Shown here piece by piece: positions 54,181 to 64,000 of a stretch of DNA of 64,000 nt. The notes beneath the pieces were generated by a model that saw only the letters and a program-made list of their open reading frames with translations, searched no databases and had not been told where the DNA came from. The DNA comes from Acorus gramineus (taxonomy: Eukaryota; Streptophyta; Magnoliopsida; Acorales; Acoraceae), in the NCBI GenBank assembly GCA_030737835.1, contig CM060855.1, forward strand, positions 7,789,786 through 7,853,785, in the 5' to 3' direction. The position numbers were made by a program, and so were the translations under genes. Each line of letters begins with the position of its first letter. Positions within the stretch are counted from its first letter, which is position 1.

Positions 54181-57100
54181 GACAATACACACAATTAGAT
54201 GCAGGGACTCACTGTACAACACCTTATACATACAATCTGTGGAAGAAAATCTTGATACTGCTCTAATGCATGCAATATTTCTTTTTATAAGATTGGATTT
54301 TGGTTTTATTCATCTTCATCTTTTTATGTCATCCTTTTGAGAGAGAGAGAGAGAGAGAGAGAGCGACAAAGCAACAAAGACACCCACATATACATTGACA
54401 TATATATAGAAATGCATAATTAGACCACTTGAGTGTGAATGCTGCACGTAGAACATCAACTGCTCCTGCAAGGAACAAAAGTGTAATCGCCAGCTCTCCT
54501 AAACAATGACTTACTAACAAACAGGACCACTAAGTGGGGTACAAAACAATACACATCTCTGCCTCTCAAATCAAACCCTACTCCATAGAGATGATTCAAA
54601 AGCTCAACTACTTCCATAAGGGAAAAAGAATTGTCCATGCAGAGAGTCATGCATCAATTTAGGCTGATTTGTGGATGAGAAAAAAGTCCCAAACAACTTT
54701 CTCCCCTTCCCACCCAAACAAGTTGCACTGTGGAGAGGGACAGTACTAAAATATGGTTGGAACTGCATTATTGTATACTACGGATGTACCGTCACCTCAT
54801 ATGACAGTGTCATCAGAAATAGTAGCCCTAATGTTTGGATTATGTTCAGCTTAAGATGGGCGTATATATATGTTTCTCCACCTAATGTACGCTTCAACTT
54901 AGCTTGCTCTTTCGATCTGTTCAAGGGATTTGTGTCTCTTTTAGCCTACCTCTGGTGGTCCCTAGTCCCTACTACCTGTGCTTATCTGTTGGGCTTTTTT
55001 TATTCTTTTTTGTTGGATGAAGAAAAGTCTTCAGCATTACGACCATACACAGGCATGCATAGCATACTCTGTATATACTAATAAACATTGGTGTTCCTCA
55101 AATATTACATAGAAGTCTCCTTGGGCTGCTCTTTTACACTAAAGTTGTTGACTCCTTTTCATTCTTCCATATTTTTTTATTTGTTTTAAAGAATCCCAAC
55201 TCATAATGTCAAGTCAAGTCTTTTCTTTTCTTTAAGACAGAGTTTAAGACTTTATTACAGTGAATATTTATATATTTTAGTCCCATGTGTTTTATAGCCG
55301 TCCAATAAATACATCTCATACACATTAAAAATTTTCACATTTTTAAAAATTAAATACATTCAATTAGTTAAAGTTTATATATACTTCATATGAGATATAT
55401 TATTTTAAAAACAGTTACAGACTACATGCTGAGTTGTAAAAGACTGTTATAAATGATAGTGAGTTAACATTTTTCTTTATATATATCATAAGGTTCGTCT
55501 CAGTAAACAAAACATAAAATATGTGGCTCCACGGTTTGAATCAGAAAATAGAAGTTAATAATAAAAAAAAAATAGTTGGCCTTTGTTTTTTACTTAATTT
55601 TTAGTAGTTTCAAAGCTTTAATTAATTATTTCCCCAACCCCTCTTTTTAACTTTAGAGTCAGGTTTTGGTATTAATACTTCGTTAGCTAATCCCAGTTAG
55701 ATAGGTGCATGTCATGGGTAGACATGATTCTTTTAAAGCTCAACTTTGTACATTTTGTTCATTTGTTCAGTTAAAGCAACACAAAGTCACAATTATTAAT
55801 AATTAAAAAAAGACGTGCAATTAGAGGCCCTTTTAAAATTATGCAATAATTTTATTTGCATGAAAACCTTTTCGAAACTAGGACTGCCAAATCAAAACAG
55901 AGAAAAATTTTAAAAAATAAGCACACTATATGAAACGAGAGATATATATGCTGGTTTGTTAAAAGATCATCTACAGTTACAGAGAGGGAATATATAGCAT
56001 TTTTTTTGTATTTTCTGGATTTCAAATTCCATATATTGAAGAACTACATCTTGATTTGTCCTTCCCTATCAAAATCCTAAAACTGGTCATGCATATCCAT
56101 CCATTCACTCCAACCCAGAAAAAAAAATGTTGTCTTTTAAAATTTCATGTATGCCTTTTAAAATTTCATGCATGGTTATGTATCAAACATTATATTGGCC
56201 TAACTAATTGTCTAGCGTTTCTATGGGCCATCATAATTTCGGAAGTGTATGAAATGGTGAGGGCAATGTACAGTCACTCTCCCTTCATTAAGTCCATGCA
56301 GAGTCATGCATGATTCCCTCAAGCATGAATCAATGAAACAAAGGACAAACATTAGAGAACAAGAGAACCAAACATGGACCATATATATTAATCAACGAAA
56401 ATCAAAATACAATTGTCTAATCAGGCCTTATCTGCTTATAGAATATCCTTAGACAATTATACACCACTGAAAGATGGAACATGTTTCTATCAGTTCCTCC
56501 ATTGTAAATCCAATTTGTCACTACTAAAATATTTTATTAACACAAGTTGCAACGGCTTCCTTTTGTTGATGATGACTTGGTAACCATCCATGCACGAGAA
56601 ATGAATTCTTCACTAAAATTAAAGTTGCAATATAATGTGAACATCATCCACTTCTTCATATCTTTTTAGATTATAAATGAAAGATACTTATTGTCATTTT
56701 GGTTTGAAAATTAATGTTTCTTTCTTCGGGTACATGTGTTACTGCATCTGTGACTAGCTCCCAAAATACACTACTTTAATAAGAAGATTGTATTAATTAA
56801 ACTAATCACCATAGACCAGAGTGACCAATCAAGTATTCCTAACTGGTTTATAATTAAATTAGGACCTTCATCTTTGGAGCCAATTGTGAATAGTCGATTT
56901 TAATATCAGTTGAAAAAGTAGATTTATGTCACCAAATTAAAATCAATTATTCAGATGGCCGGTTTAAATATGAAGATTTTGCAAAATTCTCTCTTGTCAG
57001 TCACTAAGTCTCTCGTCAGTCACTAAAATGTTTGTTGGAATTTTCTCTGGGACCAGGGCAGACAGACAGAGGTAACCTTCCTAGCTTGATCGTAAAGTCA

Positions 57101-58981
57101 GCCAAGAAGTTCCTCTGATATATAAAAAAAAGAAGGATACATGTCCAAACCCCCTTTTTATATAGTCACATGCAAAAAAGTTTTGAAAACTTTGTTTCAA
57201 ATTCTTTAGGTTCTAAAATCTAACTTAATTATTTCCAAAAAGCACAAGTAAAGTAGGCCTTTTTATAGTTGGATTTAACAATAAAAGTGAAAATTTGATT
57301 CTAATAGCTAGTTTTTGTATTCCAAAGCATATTATGAACTTTTTTCTTTTTTTGGAGAATGGACAATTCATGAAAGTATAGAAATAATATTAAGATATAA
57401 GTTTTTTGAAACACATTTGGATGATTTTGCTTTTTTTAGCTGCTAGAGTCGGCTATCAAGACGGTTGGTCGCCTAGCTAGTGCCCCCATCTACGGAGGGC
57501 TCGAAAATCCAAAAAATATTGTTTTATTTCTTATTTATTGATTTATTAAAATTTAGAATTTTTTAAAGAAATTTATCTACTTATTTGTTATTTATTGTTT
57601 CTTTTCATGAAGATTTGTAATCACTTTAAAAGATTGTAAGAATAAATTTTAAAATTCATTCAATCACTAAAAAAAATTGGCTTAGGACCACATTTAGTCA
57701 GCTACCTTTAAGATCGACCTTATTAATTGGTATAAAAAATTTATATTACATCAAAATAATACAATCATCAAATGTATGACACCAACAAACGTGTTTTCAA
57801 AAAAACTCAATTGTTGACATTTCATGAATCTAAAAAAAAACAATTTTAAATGAAAATCATGTTTTCAAACTCATTTACAAATGTTATCAATACGTGATGT
57901 GCTGTAGTGCATGCACTGGGAGGCAGGTCATTATCTGATGTGCTCCACCGACAGTCAGCCGGAGATGGTCCATCACTTTCCAAGCACAAAAGCAAATCTC
58001 CATAATAGCACGCACATTAGAATGCACTATCCATCTGTCTGTACATGCAAGTCGAGAAGGACATGTCACATACACAACATCTAAAAATGTGCTAACATGG
58101 AGAGGTGATGGCAAGTGCTTAACCTCCAATGACAATACATACCAACCTCTCAAAATTATACCCTTTTATTCAGATAGCATTAGTAGAGGAGAATAAGGGA
58201 CCATTTTTTTACTTTTGTGGAGATGGGTGGGGACGATGAGATCGAGCAAGAATTAATAAATAAATGAATCAGGTGACCATTAATTAATTATATATATGTT
58301 TGCAAACTGATCTCTTTTAATTTAGTCATGGTCATCACATGCATGGTATTTGATTTTTTTTTTTTTTCCATTTCAAGACCACCTAAATAAAAAAAAAAAA
58401 GTGTTATTTAGGGTCACTGTATTGCTCACTTTTTTTTCTTTGCACAACGCAACTGCTTTCAAGGTTGTCAATTGAAGAAGAACCACACAAAGAAAGTTAT
58501 GCTTGGTGTATTGATTCACAACACCCTGTACTCTTCAATATATATATATATATATATATGCACTTAATTAATGGTCTGGTGGGAGAGTTGATCCGGTGAT
58601 CTTTCATTACTCTAGCTGGAAAGCAAGATACTGTTGAAATTAAATATAGAAACAAGTATCTATTCATGTTATAAAAACATTGACATTAAAAGATTCTGGA
58701 TTTCTATAATCAGCTATGTTTAACGTAGGAAGGGCATTTTGTGAAAATAAGCTTACCTTTTCCTTTATTAGCAAAAAAATCTCACCCGACCCCTACATTA
58801 ATATTTGCAAAAAATAACCTTTGAATTAAACAAAATTACCCTTGAACAAAAGCATGAAATGGAATGCATATATTTAATGTATTGATCAACGAAGAGTTCT
58901 ATCGTTCATCTTATTATTCTTGTCTACACAGTTCGATCGCCTAAATTATTTTTTGAATTTTTTAATAGATGTTAGCATAAT
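54181..58981. other. Gene-poor intergenic DNA
   Basis: Includes a GA microsatellite at 54341-54364. One frame at 54671-55081 could encode 136 residues, but it has no recognisable domain, no codon bias and no splice context, so I do not call it. A hAT-like decayed element is possible at about 57439-57720 (start tagagtcggctatc, end gatcgacctta). Otherwise AT-rich. Confidence 0.4.
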
Positions 58982-59012
58982 TAAATAATTAATGTTGTAA
59001 AGATCGTGTTGG

Positions 59013-59014
<2 letters not shown>

Positions 59015-59080
<66 letters not shown>
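59015..59080. repeat. Uninterrupted (AT)33 microsatellite
   Basis: Sixty-six bases of perfect AT dinucleotide. It can form a cruciform and is prone to length change. Shorter TA tracts occur at 36570-36597, 58537-58558 and 60826-60868. Confidence 0.95.
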
Positions 59081-59084
<4 letters not shown>

Positions 59085-60820
59085 ATTGTTGGTTTTCACT
59101 TTTCATTGATGGTGATGATCATATCCCTTATCATGTTAGATAGCTACAAGACTATCTAGGTTGTTTAATGTCAAATCTAGATTGTTTGATGGTAGATCAC
59201 CATCAAGCAATTATAAATTCTCCTTTCATTTTCATGACATTTTAGATATTTTTTCCCTTTCACTTTTCACTTTTTGCTTTCCATATCTTCCTTCTGTTTT
59301 AGCATACAAATTAATCATTTTGTAAACTTCTAATCTTGTATCAAATTAAAAGAAATGAAAAAAATATGACATAATATTAGATTTAATTTATTTACTGAAG
59401 ATTGTTTATAGGATAATGTCTACCTAATAAAAAATAAAACCATGCACTACTATAATGTACCTCTAGTTCATTCAAGTGGAAATTGCATGGAAATGAAAAG
59501 CATAGTTCACCAAATTATGATGCATTGAACAGGGTGTACGTTCAGTGCGCGTGGCATCACTTTAGCCAAATGCAAACAATTAGCACCACCACTACAACCC
59601 ACCACCAAGGAAAATGATCATAAATTTCTTAGTAGTCCTATATATATTTTTAGTCGTATCAGGTAATTTATGTGGAAGATCTATAGAATTTACATAAAAG
59701 ATACATGGATTCAAGTATTGCTTCTTTTTATAAAAATCTAAATGCTTTCAAAAATTCTATAAAGAATCTCGTGGAAGGAAAAATTAACGAACTTTCACAA
59801 GTAGACATGTGTACACTTATCAAGAGCTGAATGATGATTTATAAGCTAAACTCCGTGGGATTTATATATGTGGAAAATGTTTATGGGCAGACAAGGCAGT
59901 CGCCCTATATTTATCTTTGCATAGTGAGGTCTGAGAGGCAAAGGAAATGATTTACAAGCTATTATGACAAGGTATATACGTAGATATCTAATATTTCAGA
60001 GCTCATTGATTGTTGATAGCTAAAAACCTCTAGGAGGACGAGCTCATACATGGGCTGAGAATTGACTTGGATGTTGACTTGTCAAGAACTCTTGTAAAGA
60101 CCTTATATATCAATTTGATTTAATGCATGCATGACTTCATTATGTGTTATACTGCATGTGAACACGCTACGTGGTGGCCTCTGACTGATCTAGACATGTT
60201 ATAAGTAGCTCTACAAATCTAATATTGGACAATTTTATCAAAATCCAGAAAAGCAGTTCGTGGTTTTATGGCTTTTCATGTAACGTGATAAAAAATTTCA
60301 ATGAAAACTGATAGATCTATCTCCAATGACTAATCATTTGTTCTTTCTTACTTTGTTCGGCCTTGCGTCACTTACACTTCACATCGTTGTTTTCCAAACG
60401 GACGATGATATGTGATGTGATATTTAATAGAATATATATATACTCTATTATATTATGTTAGTACAAAGTCATTGAATATTATGGTAGATCGTTAGTATAC
60501 ATTTATTGAAAAACATAAAAACGTATGCATTAGTTCAATCGGAATTTTTCATTTATAATAAAAACATACACTTCATTGAATCAGTACTAGGATATGTTTA
60601 AAATAACATTATTTTCTTTTTTCAACTTCAAAATGGTCAACAAGGGTCAACAAGGACAATAAGAGAACTTAAAGCAAACATTTGTTTTAAATGTTTAAAT
60701 TTCTATTATTTTCAAGAAAATATGATACATCTTATCCTAAAAGTCGTTAAATATGTCATGCATTCTTATTTTGATGTCATGCACACTTTGATGGATTTGC
60801 TTCTATAATTTTAAAGGGTG

Positions 60821-60867
<47 letters not shown>

Positions 60868-61723
60868 TAAATAAGTGAATATACATCGAAGGTGATTTTT
60901 GGAACTAGGTGTGTAGCCTAGCTTTTTCCATTTTATAGTGGCTCAACTCTCATGGCATGTTTCGTTGAAGAATAAGGGAGGAATAATCAGGGATAAGATG
61001 GAATAAGCGGTTTAAAACTGTTTGGATGGCTGAAATAAATAAGAATTTGTATGTCAGAATTAACTGATATAAAATAGTATATAGATTTCAATCAATATCT
61101 GGAATTAAGTTATTTCAGGTTATTCAACTCATTTAAATATGTGGGTATGTCATCACCTCTTACAAATCAATTGTTAAATCAATTATCATCGTTTTTTTCA
61201 TCATTTATAAATCCATATTCACTTTTTATTCAAACAACAAAACTTTATTATTATGTTTTCTAATAAGAATAATTTAAAACACAATCAAATAAAAAATTAA
61301 TTTATCCTTATTTATATTAAAATAAGAATAATTATCTATCCAGGCTTAGGATGAACCGTCTGTACATGAAACAGAAAATTTAAAAATATAAATACAAGAG
61401 AAAAAAAAAAATAAAGGGAGACAAGCTAGATCACAGGGGGTAATCACGGAGAGCGGCCCCCTCACAGGTAAGATGCATCTTCTAATTAAACCCGGTGGTA
61501 GACGGTGTACATTGAACCATTTTATTGCTTTCCAATGCATTTTGTTCTCGCTCATTTAAGAGTTTATAAGAAATCAGATACCTAGCATCTACCTTTTTTT
61601 AAAAAAAAAAATAACAACAACAACAACAACAGTGAATCCATTAATACTTGCAAATGCAAACACACTTCCCTACATTTCACAAGAATTCCAACACCCCCCA
61701 CACAATGAACCATAGATTTTAAA
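59081..61723. other. Gene-poor intergenic DNA 3' of the second pectinesterase
   Basis: AT-rich. A MITE-like stretch at about 60954-61350 begins ggcatgtttcgttgaagaat and ends attatctatccaggctta, with several gaataag/cttattc motifs inside, but the ends match only loosely. The segment 61560-61720 is presumably the 3' UTR of the pectinesterase; an AAC/ACA repeat lies at 61612-61630. No gene was recognised. Confidence 0.4.
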
Positions 61724-63999
61724 TTAAAGACCGGCGTCGAAATCAACCCCAGTCGAAGGCAACCACGAGCCACCTGAGATGAACTCCCCCACCGTGAACG
61801 CTGCGGCATCACCGGCACCGATGACATGGTACCCGGCCCACCCCACCCTCCCCGCCGTCCCCGCCCCTGGCCCCACGTTCGCGTACTCCGCGAAGTACAG
61901 CGTCTTCAAAGCGAACCCTCCCGACCACTCGTCCCAACCCTTCGTCCATATCGAGTCATCCATGCTCGACTGCATCACCACCGCCCTCGAGTACTCCTTC
62001 CACGGCCTCCCCAGATACGACGCCACCGTGTGCCTCTCCGGGTAGAACTCCGGCCCGGCTCCGATCCTGCATTTCTGGACTGAGAACCCCGTGTTCTGGC
62101 CGGGGTCCGTCCGACCGTTGGCGAGGATGGTGTTGTAGTGGCCCTTCGCGGGGCGGCGGAGGATGATGTTGCAGTTCTGGAAGACGGCGGCTGCGTTGCC
62201 GAAGATGAAGTCGATGGTGCCGTAGATGTCGCACTCGCGGTAGAATTGGCGGAGGGAGAGGGCGTATAGGGTGTCTTGGTAGCCGCGGAAGCTGCACCGG
62301 TAGAAGACCGAGTGGTCCGATGCCACCCTCACCGCGAGAGCTTGCTCTCCGGCGGCCCCCGCCGTGTTAGAGAAGCCTATGTCTTTGGCGATGAATCCGT
62401 CGCCTGTGATCACTGAGTCATTCAAAATAAATAAATATTAACCCCTCGTTATGGCGTAGAACATAAGGTAAGAATAATGAAGAATACGTGAGAATAGTTA
62501 ACAAAAATTGTTTATTTTGATAGAATAAACCCCGATAGTTATGTCTGGATAAGCTAGGATAAGGCCTGATAACTATTCTAAGAAAATGTTGGAATTGCTT
62601 ATCAAGATTTATCTGTGCCAACGGATAAAAATACTCTTCTCTGTCATTTTAAAGAATTTATCTTACCTAACAAACTCATACATATTCAAAAAACGGTCAC
62701 ATCTATCAAATCAATCATATATCTCTCACACTATCCCTAGAGGGTATAATTGTCATATAAAAATCATAAACTCTTATTCATCTCTTATCAACCATTTATC
62801 ATCACTTTATCCAAAGTGAACCAAATAAAAAAAAATCATTTTTACGTTTTCTAATGAGAATAACAAAAAAGACAACCAAATAAAAAAATGCTTATTCGAC
62901 CTGGATTATTATCTATCTCAGTATAGCTATCAGAAGCGAATAACCTAATGTCGCACCCCATACGGGTAAGAGATTATCTCTATGTGGGTCTATCAACAAC
63001 TGTCAATGAAAATATTGTCCCCTTGTACAATTGGGGTATCTACTCACTCCATTAAATGATTTTATTTCATTAATTGACATTTTTTTCATAATTAAGTCAC
63101 TCATGAATTAATTTATGAGAATCTCATCATAACATGGAGTTTCTCATCAACCAACAAAAAAAAAATCGAAAATGAATGATAAAACTGATACAATTAAATC
63201 AATCAATGACACCATAATAAAATAATAATTATTTATAACAATAATAATATTAATATTATTATACATCACATCAACATTTCATCAACGTATTATAAATTTT
63301 AAGTGTCATTGAGTGTACCAAATGTGACGGAGTTGGGCATGCTCGAGCCACCTCCAACACTTCGGTCATTGGTGATCATCGTAGTGTCCTTCCCATCACC
63401 TACTAACATGATATTATCCTTACTGGTCGATATCTTCTCCTTGTAAGTCCCCGCCTTGACATAGATCACGAACCGCCCACCGCTTGCGGCCTCGATCGCG
63501 TCGGATATCGTTTTATAGTCCCCTGTGCCATCTTGAGCCACCACCGCATCAGCCCTGATAGTATTTGTGTCTAGGAGTGCTCTCCGATCTTCGGCCGATA
63601 CCCAATTAGGGAAAACATGTTCTGAGGCTTGTCGACGAGTGTTAGTGCTTGTTGTAGGTCTGTCCGGGATGCGATTTGCGAGGGCAAGAGAATTGCTTGC
63701 GAGGAAAGACAGGTAGTCCATCTTGGAAGATATTTGGGTGCTAATAAGGCTTCGATTTGAGAGATCGTAGCCGATCGAGTCCTTACACGAGTCGTGATAC
63801 GTTAATACCGCGCTCAACCATGTCTGGATGTCTTGCTTGCTCTCTTGGGGTGAGCCTTTGAGAGCTGATAGAGATTGGTCGAGTCGCTTCACTGACATTT
63901 GCATGAGCTCTTCACAATAGTCTGTACGTGAGTGAATCAAACTTTGATTAGTTGGCTAGCACTTTCCCTGCTTTCTATGAAGGAGGTCAAGGTATCAAA
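61724..63999 (-). CDS. Pectinesterase with PMEI domain (PME2), 5' part beyond the window, possible frameshift
   Basis: Cell-wall pectin methylesterase of the PMEI-PME type. Exons on the minus strand: upstream edge to 63319, then 62412-61724 (GT-AG, phase 1). The visible inhibitor part has DYCEELMQMSVKRLDQSL and TWLSAVLTYHDSCKDS, with two of the usual four cysteines. The catalytic part is intact: GTYKEK, QALAVR, CSFRGYQDTLYA, DFIFGNAAAV, YLGRPWKEYSRAVVM, and the end [13 protein letters not shown]2 has one exon fewer than PME1, as the LGRPW region is not split. The usual RRLL processing motif reads DRRALLDT. At about 63940 the frame changes: upstream sequence in another frame reads SFIESRESASQLIKV and then hits a stop, whereas the main frame has a TAG at about 63955. 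This is either a one-base indel (assembly error or pseudogene) or an unrecognised intron. The start codon is outside the window. Confidence 0.85.
62413..63318 (-). other. PME2 intron with AT-rich MITE-like content
   Basis: This 906-bp intron has GT at 63318-63317 and AG at 62414-62413 on the minus strand. It contains repeated gaataa/ttattc motifs in both orientations (about 62440-62950), similar to those near 61 kb, suggesting a decayed MITE inside the intron, and an AAT-rich stretch at 63210-63265. Confidence 0.5.
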
Positions 64000-64000
64000 T

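Noticed and set aside
54671..55081. 136-residue open frame in the gene-poor stretch
   Set aside because: No domain, no codon bias, many rare residues in a random order, and no splice or promoter context; the length is possible by chance in 64 kb.

Overview
The window is nuclear DNA of a flowering plant. The genes have many GT-AG introns, the AT-rich intergenic space is full of plant-type transposon remnants (LINE, hAT-like and Tourist-like elements), and the gene set is plant-specific (DYW-type PPR protein, pectin methylesterases, LEA_3 protein). Several first exons (eIF2B-alpha, PPR, F-box, pectinesterases) are much richer in GC than the sequence around them. That would suit a monocot or an early-diverging angiosperm, but the species cannot be fixed from sequence alone.

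Layout. 1-4.7 kb: no gene recognised; a 1.17-kb tandem duplication whose second copy carries a hAT-like insertion. 4.75-8.4 kb (+): eIF2B alpha subunit, five exons. 9.5-11.6 kb: a 5'-truncated LINE with poly(A) tail and 11-bp target duplication. 11.6-16.5 kb: AT-rich DNA with a Tourist-like MITE abutting a 1.65-kb repeat-rich DNA element. 16.5-17.0 kb (-): small LEA_3 gene. 17.1-21.8 kb: intergenic DNA and the F-box promoter. 21.8-23.1 kb (+): F-box/kelch-type protein. 24.4-27.0 kb (-): DYW-class PPR protein, head to head with 27.4-31.7 kb (+) 20S proteasome alpha5 (nine exons). 32.0-34.2 kb: two MITEs. 34.5-40.1 kb (-): alanine aminotransferase (15 exons). 42.5-45.2 kb (-): a small seven-exon protein resembling only the C-terminal half of an eIF4A/DEAD-box helicase. 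45.4-49.8 kb: a foldback element of about 1.9 kb and a hAT-like MITE. 50.0-52.1 kb (-): PMEI-pectinesterase, three exons. 52.1-61.7 kb: long gene-poor stretch with a short retroposon insertion. 61.7-64.0 kb (-): a second PMEI-pectinesterase, cut by the window edge and with an apparent frameshift in its inhibitor domain.

Most genes are unrelated housekeeping or regulatory loci: translation initiation, protein turnover, organellar RNA editing, carbon/nitrogen exchange. Only the two same-strand pectinesterases form a functional pair, acting on cell-wall homogalacturonan; they are probably an old local duplication. I built the exon structures by hand from splice sites and reading-frame continuity. 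All internal phases close for eIF2B-alpha (384 aa), PAE (237 aa), AlaAT (486 aa), the helicase-like protein (217 aa), PME1 (544 aa) and LEA_3 (87 aa). I found no tRNA, rRNA, CRISPR array or recognisable microRNA precursor, and no convincing new multi-gene system.
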